From: JAJECS01 sp965219705
GTDB taxonomy: Bacteria; Chloroflexota; UBA11872
DNA length: 64,000 bases
Direction of reading: 5' to 3'
NCBI GenBank assembly: GCA_965219705.1
Contig: OZ244789.1
Location: 2,542,001-2,606,000 of the forward strand
Shown: one piece after another, positions 24,978 to 32,993 of the stretch
Numbering within the stretch: the stretch's first letter is position 1
Layout: each line of letters starts with the position of its first letter
Notes under the pieces: model-generated
Database searches by the model: none
Seen by the model: the letters and a program-made list of their open reading frames with translations, nothing else
What the model was told of the DNA's origin: nothing
Program-made: the position numbers and the translations under genes

Positions 24978-25278
24978 AGATGACCTCGGCGGAATCGAGG
25001 ATCGCCCGGCGGCGGATGTAGTTGCGACTCCGCTCGATGCCCCGGCGGCTGACTAAGTCTGCCTTGCGTCCGAGCAACTGACTTAGCTCCTCCTCCATTG
25101 TCACCATCTCAAGAAGCCCGTGCTGCGCTTCTGGCAGGTAGCTCACCAACACGTCGACGTCGCTCTCAGGGCCGAAGTCGTCGCGCAGCACCGATCCGAA
25201 TAGCGCCAATTCCTTGATCTGCCAGCGTTTGCAGAAGGCGGCTACTTCATCTTGCTGCATGTCAATATGAGCGTTCAT
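24964..25278 (-). CDS. MNT-type nucleotidyltransferase antitoxin
   Basis: Minimal nucleotidyltransferase of 104 residues. FGSVLRDDF (27-35) and SDVDVLV (39-45) give the GSxxRxDF and DxD motifs, as in MntA antitoxins. It is expected to modify and silence the adjacent HEPN RNase with AMP units. It starts 3 bp after the TIR-like gene stop and overlaps the HEPN gene, so all three are on one transcript. Local composition is less GC-rich than the flanking core genes. Confidence 0.9.
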   Translation of the reverse strand: MNAHIDMQQDEVAAFCKRWQIKELALFGSVLRDDFGPESDVDVLVSYLPEAQHGLLEMVTMEEELSQLLGRKADLVSRRGIERSRNYIRRRAILDSAEVIYAAR

Positions 25279-25281
25279 TAT

Positions 25282-26097
25282 CTAGAGCGCCTGGTTTACA
25301 TCGACAGCCAGTCCAGCCTTCCGTAGTTCTCGGGCAAGCGGCAGCTTCCACCCTTCGGACTCGTCCAATTCAACATATACGACCCCCGAATAGTCCGAAG
25401 GAATCTCTATATCGCCTTTGGTCAAGGCACAGACACGATCTCGCCCAAGCTTTCCGATGAAGAATCCCAGCTCAAATATCACGTTCTGTCTTGCACGTGG
25501 ATTTGGTGCATTGTCCGTACCCTGTAGCGAACCAGTGTCGTCCGGCGTCAGTAGAACGATGGCGAATGCGACTTGCGCATGCCGCTCGAATTTCTCGATG
25601 ATTGTAAGCCCTTGGCTGGGCTGTTCCGCGAGAACAATCGGCTGAAGATCTAACTTTTCGAGGAATCTAGCCAGGGTACTCGCGGAGCCAGCGTCCCGGC
25701 CGTGGACGATGAACACCTCACTAGTGATTGGCGGCTCAATCTTGTGAGCATGAGACGAATGCGAATGATCTTCATCTATCCAGTATTCGTTGACCTCATC
25801 AGTCATTGAAGCAAGAAGTGAATCGGCTCCCTCCAATCCCCTTTCATATGCGGCCTGATGTTCGTTACGCGTATAGGCGCCAGCTACTAGCGGCTTGCTC
25901 AGGTAAAACGTAATCGTCTTGAACTCTTCAACGTGGCCGTTGGATTCTGGGAATGTATTGGCAATTGCCGTTCGAGTATCCCGACGCCACTTGTTGAACT
26001 CCTGCGAATCATATTGAAGCTGCTTCAGTCTTGGTATTGCGTTCCGTGCTTTCCGCAGACGCTCGATAGCTTTGGCTTTGGTCGGACGCCTCATCAT
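25282..26097 (-). CDS. TIR-like (CAP12/PF10137-type) nucleotide-binding protein
   Basis: This 271-residue protein has a helical N-terminal half and a C-terminal TIR-like domain from about residue 125. EVFIVHGRD (127-135) is the first strand, LTIIEKFERHAQVAFAIVLL follows, and ARQNVIFELGFFIGKLGRD carries the predicted catalytic glutamate E209. Relatives of this domain hydrolyse NAD+ in cyclic-oligonucleotide defence (CBASS/Pycsar effectors). No cyclase gene is present here. It leads an operon with an MNT/HEPN pair 3 bp downstream. GC is low (26 of 60 at 25741-25800), suggesting transfer. The function as an NADase effector is inferred from family. Confidence 0.85.
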   Translation of the reverse strand: MMRRPTKAKAIERLRKARNAIPRLKQLQYDSQEFNKWRRDTRTAIANTFPESNGHVEEFKTITFYLSKPLVAGAYTRNEHQAAYERGLEGADSLLASMTDEVNEYWIDEDHSHSSHAHKIEPPITSEVFIVHGRDAGSASTLARFLEKLDLQPIVLAEQPSQGLTIIEKFERHAQVAFAIVLLTPDDTGSLQGTDNAPNPRARQNVIFELGFFIGKLGRDRVCALTKGDIEIPSDYSGVVYVELDESEGWKLPLARELRKAGLAVDVNQAL

Positions 26098-26179
26098 GCT
26101 GGGCCCATCATTTCCTAGCTCCAGCTTTCGCGGTGGCCCACGAAAGTGATGGCGGCCCGGGCATACATGCCGGCTGGCG

Positions 26180-27169
26180 TCATGTCGGGCGCTCGAGCAC
26201 CTTCATCAGCTCGCGCCATTCGGCGTTGGCGAGGCCGCTGGATTCTTGATCCACCGCCTCGCCGTTGAGCATGCGGCGCAGGACGGCTAGGGCGGGGCCT
26301 GAGATCGAGGCGGCGTTGACGCGGTAGTCCATGAAGGCGTCAAAGGTGAGCGGCACCCAGCGGCGAATGACGTCGAGGAGCACTTCGGCGTAGGCGCGGA
26401 TCTCGTATTGGGCGTGGGGGTCCGAGCGCAGCCAGACGAAGTGCAGCAGGTTGAGCAGGTCGATCTTCCAGTACCACTGGGTGTAGAAGTTGAGGGAGAG
26501 GTTCATCCGCGCCAGCTCGCGCGCCAGGCCCTGGCGGCCCGGATCGAGGGCCGTTCCTTCGGCGTCCAGGTTCAGCATTTCCTCGTAGTGCTCGTACGCC
26601 TGGCCGGCGTCGGTGGTGAGGAGGTCGAGGACGCGCTGGGCCTCCTCGTCGTTCAGCACGTCGCCGCTGCCCTGGCTGTTGAGGGTGGATTGCGCTTGCA
26701 GGCGGTCACGCGCCGGGACGTAGAACTCATGATCGAGCACGGAGTAGCGGGCGGAGTATTCGTTGACGCTGGCGGTGCGGTGCCGGATCCACTGGCGGGC
26801 GACGAAGATCGGCAACTTGACGTGCAGCTTGATCTCGCACATTTCGAACGGCGTGGTGTGCCAGTGGCGCATGAGATAGCGAATGAGGCCGCGGTCACGC
26901 CGCCGCCGCTTGCTGCCGCGGCCGTAGGAGACGCGCGCCGCTTGCACGATGGCCTCGTCGTCGCCCATGTAGTCGACCACGCGCACAAAGCCGTGGTCGA
27001 GGACCGGCACGGGCTCGAACAGCAACTCTTCGAGTGCCGCGACCGTCGTGCGCCGAGTGGTATGCGCTTGCGCGCGCTGCTCGGCGATGCTGGCCTGTTG
27101 CTCGGGCGCGATGCGTGGCGTCTGGGCGGTCCCGGGGGTGCGGTCCCTGGCGCTTCGAATCTTAGCCAC
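26180..27169 (-). CDS. thyX: Flavin-dependent thymidylate synthase
   Basis: Makes dTMP from dUMP with methylene-tetrahydrofolate and FAD. The ThyX signature RHRTASVNEYSARY lies at 129-142, preceded by LPIFVARQWI; HWHTTPFEMCEIKLHVK and the late ALDPGRQGLARELARMNL and LLNLLHFVWLR segments are family hallmarks. At 329 residues it is longer than usual (about 220-250). The extra roughly 45 residues at the N-terminus are Arg/Ala/Gln-rich and the start could lie further in. It stands alone between the TIR cassette and a repeat cluster. Confidence 0.95.
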   Translation of the reverse strand: MAKIRSARDRTPGTAQTPRIAPEQQASIAEQRAQAHTTRRTTVAALEELLFEPVPVLDHGFVRVVDYMGDDEAIVQAARVSYGRGSKRRRRDRGLIRYLMRHWHTTPFEMCEIKLHVKLPIFVARQWIRHRTASVNEYSARYSVLDHEFYVPARDRLQAQSTLNSQGSGDVLNDEEAQRVLDLLTTDAGQAYEHYEEMLNLDAEGTALDPGRQGLARELARMNLSLNFYTQWYWKIDLLNLLHFVWLRSDPHAQYEIRAYAEVLLDVIRRWVPLTFDAFMDYRVNAASISGPALAVLRRMLNGEAVDQESSGLANAEWRELMKVLERPT

Positions 27170-27246
27170 TATGGGAGACCCGTGCGCATAGCGGCCAGGC
27201 TAGGGACGCCCCCGAACTCTGGGCGGTTCCGAGTTGGGTAGGGCCT

Positions 27247-27340
27247 GGATTCCCGCTTTCGCGGGGATGACGGAGTGGGAGGCGGGGATGACGGAGTGGG
27301 AGGCGGGAATGACGGAGTGGGAGGCGGGAATGACGGAGGG
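27247..27340. repeat. REP-like palindrome followed by 20-21 bp tandem repeat
   Basis: TGGATTCCCGCTTTCGCGGGGATGACGG, a palindrome of the kind also at 47341 and 48654, runs into three full units and a partial fourth of a 20-21 bp tandem repeat (GATGACGGAGTGGGAGGCGG; unit starts 27266, 27287, 27307 and 27328). The tandem units grow out of the right arm of the palindrome, suggesting slippage. No spacers of unique sequence are present. Confidence 0.8.
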
Positions 27341-27380
27341 GACCCCTCACCCCAGCCCTCTCCCTCAGGGGAGAGGGAGT
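27341..27380. repeat. Short inverted repeat CCCTCTCC-CTCA-GGGGAGAGGG
   Basis: ACCCCTCACCCCAGCCCTCT leads into a hairpin with arms CCCTCTCC and GGGGAGAGGG. It directly abuts the tandem repeat and lies just beyond the stop of the SpoIID gene. It could serve as a bidirectional terminator between the two repeats and the gene. Similar sequences are common interspersed repeats in GC-rich bacteria, from memory. Confidence 0.55.
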
Positions 27381-27418
27381 CGGGCACCGGAATGCCGGAG
27401 CGGGGATGCGCGGGTTTC

Positions 27419-29332
27419 CTATGGCAGCAGCCCGCGTTGGCGCAGCAGCTCGGCGCCGATGGACCCGAGGCGGACCTCACCGGGCACTGGGTACCACTCG
27501 AAGCGGGCGCGCTGGAAGTACTGCACGATGCGACCGTTCTCCTGCATCTCGTCGGAGATCGGGTATCCGAAGCGGTCGAGTGCGCCCTGGGACTCCCAGT
27601 ACGCCAGGAATCCGTAGTGCACGGCCTGCCGGGTCTCCGGAAAGTAGCGGTGGCCGGGCACGGATGGGAACGGCTGGGCGCGCGGGAACGGCCGCCGTCC
27701 GACCGTCACCTCATCGCCCAGCAGGCCGAGCTGGACCTCGTAGCGGGTGCCGGCGTGCTCGGGGTGGTACTCGAAGCGGGCCTTCTCGAAGTACTGCACG
27801 GTGCGTCCGCCCTGGAAGAATTCCTCGGTCAGGGGGAGCCCGAATGTCTCGACGCCGCCGTGGGTGTCGAAGTAGCGCAGGAAGCCGTGGCGGATGTTGT
27901 GGCCGGTGGCCTCGAAGTAGCGGGAGAGCCCGTTGGGCAGGTTCAGTGGCACCACCGGCCGCGTGAGCGGGTGGCCCAGGACGATGCGGAAGTGCGCGCT
28001 TGCAATCGATCCGATATGGGCCGCGTGCTCGTTGATCGCGCGCCTGATGTCGCCGGTGCCTACGGTCGTCGAGCCGGCGGCGCCGTTGACCTGGATTCGC
28101 ACGATCCGCCCGCCGTCCGTGCGTCGTATCTCCAGGGACTCGATCTGGCCGAGCGTCACCTCCGCCGCGGCCTGCAGCGCGTCGCCCAGCACCGTCAACG
28201 CGAACGGCTCCGTGCTCCAGGTTCCGAACGGGGAGTCGGCGTCCCATGGGCGTCCCGACGGATCGACATCCGGAAGGGCCTGCAAATAGGGCAACGGCCG
28301 TCCGCCAAACTGGTCGCTGTTGTTCTCGGTGTGCCCATTGCTGGTGCTGAAATAGAACGGGCGGACCGGTTCGCCGGCGTAGGTCACCACCTGTCCCGCC
28401 GTGGCGTCGACAGCCGCGTCGGTCGACTCCGTTTCGTGGTTGGCGCCCCGGTAGGCCTGGTGGTTCGGCGTGTCGTCGACGTCCCAGATGGAGTTGTGCG
28501 GCCGCAGCCCGGTCAGCGCATAGCCGCGAGCGGCGATTGCCTGGGCCTGCAACGCGGCGGCAGGCCAGTGCAAGGGCATTTCGGCCGGGACCACGCCGCG
28601 GAGGTAGTCCTCGATCGGCAGAACGTTCACGGTGTCGACCAGGCCGGCCTCATGAGCGTGCAACACCAGCGAGCCGCGGTAGGTATCGAGATAGGCGCCC
28701 GGGACCTGCTCGCTCTTGGGGGCGGGCTTATGCACCGCGCGCAGGCGCGTCGTTGGTTCAAGGGGCTTGATGACCAGGACATCAGGCAACTGGAATCCCT
28801 GAATCCATACGCCGCTGGGGTTGACTACGCCGACGGTAATGCCACCGCTGCCCGTTTGCTCAAGCAGGCGCAGGCGGGCGCCCGCCGGCAGATGGCCGGT
28901 GACACCCTCGACTTGCCAGCTTCCGCCAATACCGATGATGTCGCCCGGCAGGCCGTTCGATGATCCTGTCGAGCCGTCCACGGCCGGCGGCCGGTACGCG
29001 CGGTCGATGAGCACCCGGATCGCCGTGCCGGCGGTATCGGCCTGACCGACTTGGGTGCCCGGGTAATACGCCTGCAAGATTTCCGCTGCCGATTGCCCGG
29101 CATGCGCCCGACCTCGAGCGCCCCACTGCGACATCCCCACGCCGTGGCCCCACCCCGCGCCCTCCAGCCGAACGGTGGTCTGGGGATGAAAGGGGACGGT
29201 GACGGTATTCACCGCGGCCGCGCGTCCTGGCGGGGTCGCCAGCAACACCGCCGTCACGGCAACCAGGCCGGCGAGAGCCTCTGCCAGCCGGCCCGCCCGG
29301 CACCAGCGGAAGATGTGGGCGTGTCGTCTCAC
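27419..29332 (-). CDS. SpoIID/LytB-domain secreted protein with C-terminal repeats
   Basis: Exported protein of about 637 residues. An N-terminal signal/anchor (AEALAGLVAVTAVLLATP) is followed by a SpoIID/LytB domain: GAGWGHGVGMSQWGARGRA sits at the N-terminal side here, then IEDYLRGVVPAEMPLHWP, ALQAQAIAARGYAL and FYFSTSNGHTENN. SpoIID is a lytic transglycosylase for denuded peptidoglycan. The last 190 residues hold two copies of a repeat (HGFLRYFDTHGGVETFGLPL; YGFLAYWESQGALDRFGYPI) ending in VQYFxxARFExxP, seen in Chloroflexota envelope proteins. The frame continues to 29476, but GTG 29332 starts the signal peptide. It diverges from cmk. No sporulation genes are nearby. Confidence 0.82.
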   Translation of the reverse strand: MRRHAHIFRWCRAGRLAEALAGLVAVTAVLLATPPGRAAAVNTVTVPFHPQTTVRLEGAGWGHGVGMSQWGARGRAHAGQSAAEILQAYYPGTQVGQADTAGTAIRVLIDRAYRPPAVDGSTGSSNGLPGDIIGIGGSWQVEGVTGHLPAGARLRLLEQTGSGGITVGVVNPSGVWIQGFQLPDVLVIKPLEPTTRLRAVHKPAPKSEQVPGAYLDTYRGSLVLHAHEAGLVDTVNVLPIEDYLRGVVPAEMPLHWPAAALQAQAIAARGYALTGLRPHNSIWDVDDTPNHQAYRGANHETESTDAAVDATAGQVVTYAGEPVRPFYFSTSNGHTENNSDQFGGRPLPYLQALPDVDPSGRPWDADSPFGTWSTEPFALTVLGDALQAAAEVTLGQIESLEIRRTDGGRIVRIQVNGAAGSTTVGTGDIRRAINEHAAHIGSIASAHFRIVLGHPLTRPVVPLNLPNGLSRYFEATGHNIRHGFLRYFDTHGGVETFGLPLTEEFFQGGRTVQYFEKARFEYHPEHAGTRYEVQLGLLGDEVTVGRRPFPRAQPFPSVPGHRYFPETRQAVHYGFLAYWESQGALDRFGYPISDEMQENGRIVQYFQRARFEWYPVPGEVRLGSIGAELLRQRGLLP

Positions 29333-29478
29333 AGAGCAACGAGTGTACGGCCCGCGGGCACGGGATTGAGCCACATGCGCAAACGGAGGGCCGTCGTGGA
29401 TTGTGACGCCCGGCGGACCGTAGGCCGCACCGGCGAGCCATATACTGCAGGCGTGGCGTCGCGCAGCGGCAAACACTC

Positions 29479-30186
29479 ATGAGCGCTCCCGCGGCGCGGG
29501 GTCCAATTGTCACGATTGACGGCCCGGCCGGTTCAGGCAAGACAACGGTCGGGCGCCTGCTGGCCGAGTCGCTTGGCTACCTGTGCCTGGACAGCGGGCT
29601 GTTCTACCGGGCCGTGGCGCTGGCGACCGCGCGCGCCGGCGGCGATCCGGACGCTCCGGACGATGCCGTCGCGGCTGCGAGTTCCTTGCGCTTGCGTTTC
29701 GCCCCGGATCCGTCGGGGCGATACGCTGCGCGGGCGTTCGACGGCGACTGCGATATCACGGCGGAACTCATCAGCCCAGAGGTCGATCGCACCGTGTCGC
29801 TGGTTTCGCGAATTCCCGAGGTGCGCGCCGCCATGCTCGATCCCCAGCGCGAGGCGGTCAGCGATGGCGATGTTGTGGCGCTCGGCCGCGATCTCGGGAC
29901 GGTGGTGTGCCCCGATGCCGACCTCAAGGTCTATCTGGACGCCAGCTTGGACATCCGGGCGCAGCGCCGGTGGCGCGAACGGCGGGACGCCGGAGGCCAG
30001 CTTGAGCTATGCGACATTCGGGAAGGCTTGCTGGCGCGTGACCGCATCGACTCACAGCGGTCGATTGCACCGCTGCGGGCGGCGCCCGACGCCTTGATCA
30101 TCTCGACCGATGCCTGTACACCGGCCCAGGTGGTGCAGACCATCAGAGCCTCGATGGCTGCGCGGGGGTTGATCCATGGGGCGTGA
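29479..30186 (+). CDS. cmk: Cytidylate kinase
   Basis: Phosphorylates CMP/dCMP to the diphosphates. The 235-residue protein has DGPAGSGKTTVGR (P-loop 15-22), LDSGLFYRAVA, the EGRDLGT-equivalent ALGRDLGTVV, and RRWRERRDAG in the lid. It heads a four-gene run cmk-plsC-der-plsY, an arrangement common in several phyla (cmk-plsC-der). A TATACT at 29441-29446 could be its -10 box, without a clear -35. The 3' end overlaps plsC by 11 bp. Confidence 0.95.
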   Translation: MSAPAARGPIVTIDGPAGSGKTTVGRLLAESLGYLCLDSGLFYRAVALATARAGGDPDAPDDAVAAASSLRLRFAPDPSGRYAARAFDGDCDITAELISPEVDRTVSLVSRIPEVRAAMLDPQREAVSDGDVVALGRDLGTVVCPDADLKVYLDASLDIRAQRRWRERRDAGGQLELCDIREGLLARDRIDSQRSIAPLRAAPDALIISTDACTPAQVVQTIRASMAARGLIHGA

Positions 30187-30883
30187 TATCGCTCGGGGGA
30201 CGACCGACACCACGCGCGCAAAGATGTGGGCCTACCACGCCGGGCACGCCTTTGGCCACTTTCTCATGTTTCCGCTGCTATTTGACGTCCGCGTCCGTGG
30301 ATTGGAGCACGTGCCCCCGGATGGACCGTGCATTCTGGCCGCCAATCATGTGAGCAACTTCGATCCGCTGCTGGTGGGCTCCTATGTTCCGCGCACGACG
30401 ACCTTCGTCGCCAAGCAGGAACTCTACCGGGACTCGATTCTGGCGCTGCTGTGGTATCTGTGGGGCGCGGTCAAGGTCCGGCGCGACGGTATGGATATGC
30501 GCCCGCTGCGCATGCTCCTGCGGATCCTGGCGGACGGCGGCACGGTCTGCATGTTCCCGGAAGGCACCCGCAGTCGCGGGCGCGGCTTGCAGCCGCCGGT
30601 GCCGGGCTCGGCGTATTTGGCCGTCAAGAGCCGCGCCCGGGTTGTGCCCGTGGGCATTTCGGGCACGGAAACCCTCGACCTCAAATCGCGGTTGGTTCAC
30701 GGCCGTCCCCGCGTCGACTTGCATATTGGTCAAGCCTTCACGCCAGACGTACCGACGGGCAATCTCAAGGCGGCGGCGCTTGAGCAGATAAGCGAGGACG
30801 TCATGCGGCGAATCGCCGCGCTGTTGCCGGAACGGTTGCGCGGGGTCTACGCCACCTCGCCGACGGGAGCGGCCGATGCCTGA
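30176..30883 (+). CDS. plsC: 1-acyl-glycerol-3-phosphate acyltransferase
   Basis: Acylates lysophosphatidic acid to phosphatidic acid at the membrane, using acyl-ACP or acyl-CoA. The 235-residue protein has catalytic NHVSNFD (57-63) and phosphate-binding FPEGTRSRGRG near 122-132, then VVPVGISGTETL. The N-terminal helix (GHFLMFPLLFDVRV) is a probable membrane anchor. Overlaps with cmk (11 bp) and der (8 bp) show coupled translation. Together with plsY three genes downstream it supplies two steps of phospholipid synthesis. Confidence 0.93.
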   Translation: MGRDIARGTTDTTRAKMWAYHAGHAFGHFLMFPLLFDVRVRGLEHVPPDGPCILAANHVSNFDPLLVGSYVPRTTTFVAKQELYRDSILALLWYLWGAVKVRRDGMDMRPLRMLLRILADGGTVCMFPEGTRSRGRGLQPPVPGSAYLAVKSRARVVPVGISGTETLDLKSRLVHGRPRVDLHIGQAFTPDVPTGNLKAAALEQISEDVMRRIAALLPERLRGVYATSPTGAADA

Positions 30884-32198
30884 CGCTGATCGCCGCCTGC
30901 CGCTCGTGGCGCTGATCGGGCGGCCGAACGTCGGCAAATCGACGCTGTTCAACCGGCTTGTCGGGGAGCGCTCGGCGGTGGTCGAGCCGCAGCCCGGCAC
31001 CACCCGCGATCGCATTTATGGCGAATTGGAGTGGCGCGGGCGGGCGTTCGCCGTCGTGGATACCGCCGGCATTGCCTGGCACGAACCGGCGCCCGTGGCC
31101 GAAGCGGCCGTGGCGCAGGCCAGAGCCGCCGCCGATGAAGCCGACCTGGTGCTCGTGGTGACGGATGTCCAAACCGGCGTGACGGAGTTGGACGGCATCG
31201 TGGCGCGTGAGGTGCTCAGGCACCGGCGGCCGCATCTGCTGGTCGTCAACAAGGTCGACCACATGGACCTGCGGCTGGACACCGGCGCGTTCTATGCCCT
31301 GGGCTTGGGAGAGCCGACGGCCATTTCCGCGATGCACGGCACGGCGACGGGCGACCTGTTGGACGCCGTGGCCGAACGCCTGCCGGCCGTGGCCTATGCC
31401 GGCGAATCCGACGCCTTGCCCCGACTGGCGATCGTGGGCAGGCCCAACGTGGGCAAGTCATCGCTGCTCAACAGGTTGCTGGGTGAGACACGAGCGCTCG
31501 TGCATGAGACGCCCGGCACGACGCGCGACAGCATCGATACCCTCCTTGAGTGGAAAGGCCGATCCATTCGGCTCATCGACACGGCGGGGATTCGTCGTCG
31601 CGGCCACATCGACTCCGGCGTGGAGTACCACAGCGTGCTGCGCGCCGTGCGCTCAATCCAGCGCTGTGACGTCGGCATGCTGGTGGTCGACGCTGACGAG
31701 GGACCCACCGCGCAGGATGCGCACGTGGCCGGGCTCGTGCTCGAAGCGGGCAAAGGCATCGTCGTGCTCGCGAACAAATGGGATCTGCTCCCGGACGCGG
31801 AGCGTCGCGGCGAGGTCGACTACCACCTCCAGCGGATGTTGCACTTTCTGCCCGAGGCGCCGTTCCTGCATGCCTCCGCGCTTACCGGACGTGGCGTGTC
31901 GGCGAGCGTCGACGCGGGGCTGCAGGTGCATGCCGTCCGACAGACGCGCGTGGCGACGGGCCCGCTCAATCGGTTCCTGCGCGCCTGGGCCGGCCGCCGG
32001 GGCCCGCCCAGCCGCAAGGGGCGCCAGGCGCGGTTCAAGTACGCCACGCAGATCGATGTCAGCCCGCCGTCCTTCGTGACGTTCTTTGCACGGCCCGAAA
32101 ATGTGCATCCCTCGTACGTGCGCTATCTCGAAAACGGGCTGCGCCAGGCATTCGGATTTGACGGCACGCCAATCGTCATCCGTCTGCGGCCGTCGTAG
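30876..32198 (+). CDS. der: Ribosome-assembly GTPase Der (EngA)
   Basis: Tandem GTPase for 50S subunit assembly, 440 residues. The first G domain has GRPNVGKS (15-22), DTAGIA and NKVD. The second has GRPNVGKSSLLNRLLG, DTAGIRRRGH and NKWDLL. A C-terminal KH-like domain follows, with RLPRLATQIDVSPPSFVTFF-type residues and the closing RYLENGLRQAFGFDGTPI. This double-G arrangement is unique to Der. It overlaps plsC by 8 bp. Confidence 0.97.
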   Translation: MPDADRRLPLVALIGRPNVGKSTLFNRLVGERSAVVEPQPGTTRDRIYGELEWRGRAFAVVDTAGIAWHEPAPVAEAAVAQARAAADEADLVLVVTDVQTGVTELDGIVAREVLRHRRPHLLVVNKVDHMDLRLDTGAFYALGLGEPTAISAMHGTATGDLLDAVAERLPAVAYAGESDALPRLAIVGRPNVGKSSLLNRLLGETRALVHETPGTTRDSIDTLLEWKGRSIRLIDTAGIRRRGHIDSGVEYHSVLRAVRSIQRCDVGMLVVDADEGPTAQDAHVAGLVLEAGKGIVVLANKWDLLPDAERRGEVDYHLQRMLHFLPEAPFLHASALTGRGVSASVDAGLQVHAVRQTRVATGPLNRFLRAWAGRRGPPSRKGRQARFKYATQIDVSPPSFVTFFARPENVHPSYVRYLENGLRQAFGFDGTPIVIRLRPS

Positions 32199-32289
32199 CC
32201 TTGCGCGGATGCGCGTTCCAGGTGGCGGGTTGACAGGTGCGGTGCCCCATCTCAAGCTTGACGCCACGCGGCGGTAGGGGGCTACCTTA

Positions 32290-32964
32290 ATGTCCGTGGG
32301 CGAAATACTAGGCGCGGTCGGCCTCGTGCTCGGCGCCTATGTCGTCGGCTCGCTCCCGACCGGCGTGCTGGTGTGCCGGGTCGGATTCGGCATCGACGTG
32401 TTCGCGCAGGGCAGTCGACGGTCGGGCGCAACGAACGTCATGCGCGCGGTTGGGTTGGGACCGGCGGCGCTGGTCATCGCCGGCGACTTCCTGAAGGGGT
32501 TTCTCCCCGCGCTCGCGGCCCTCCTCATCTTTGGCGACGAATCCATCGTGCCGGCGTTGGCGGCAGCGGCGGCTGTCGCCGGTCACAATTGGTCCGTCTT
32601 CTTGCGATTCCGCGGCGGGCGCGGTGTGGTCACGTCGTACGGGGGCCTGGCGGCGATGGTTCCAATCGTTGCCGCAATCGCCCTTCCGGTGGGTCTGGCG
32701 GCGCTGGCGATCGGCCGTTACGTCTCGGTGGCCTCGTTGACCGGCTCCCTGGCCGCGCTGCTGAGTGCGGTCGTCTTCTACGCCGTCGGCGGTTGGATCA
32801 CGGGCTACGACCTACTGCTGGCGGCGGGACTCTCGATCTTTGTGTTCACCCAGCACATCGACAACATGCGGCGATTCGTCGCCGGCACCGAGCCGCGGCT
32901 ACCGGCTTGGGCCGGGCTGATCGGCGGCCGCAACGGGCGCAATCGCGGTTCTTCCCTGAGCTGA
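32290..32964 (+). CDS. plsY: Acyl-phosphate glycerol-3-phosphate acyltransferase
   Basis: Integral membrane enzyme making lysophosphatidic acid from acyl-phosphate. The 224-residue protein has five hydrophobic segments. The three PlsY loops are recognisable: GSLPTGVLV, then GSRRSGATNVMRAVG (usually GSGNxGATNxxR), and GHNWSVFLRFRGGRGVVTSYG, with HIDNMRRFVAGTEPR near the end. The GSGN part of loop 1 is altered to GSRR. The ATG follows GGGGG by about eight bases, 91 bp after der, in the same run as plsC. Confidence 0.92.
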   Translation: MSVGEILGAVGLVLGAYVVGSLPTGVLVCRVGFGIDVFAQGSRRSGATNVMRAVGLGPAALVIAGDFLKGFLPALAALLIFGDESIVPALAAAAAVAGHNWSVFLRFRGGRGVVTSYGGLAAMVPIVAAIALPVGLAALAIGRYVSVASLTGSLAALLSAVVFYAVGGWITGYDLLLAAGLSIFVFTQHIDNMRRFVAGTEPRLPAWAGLIGGRNGRNRGSSLS

Positions 32965-32993
32965 GTCGATAGGCGGGCGCCGGGGCCCGCGCG

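Noticed and set aside
25282..26097. CBASS or Pycsar system
   Set aside because: Only a TIR-like effector-type domain is present; no cyclic-nucleotide cyclase or ligand sensor gene is adjacent.
27264..27340. CRISPR-like array
   Set aside because: The 20-21 bp units are directly adjacent without unique spacers and there are only three full units and a partial fourth; it is a simple tandem repeat.
27275..28963. 562-residue plus-strand frame beginning in the tandem repeat
   Set aside because: It is antisense to the SpoIID gene, whose domains and signal peptide are clear. The first residues are translated repeat units.
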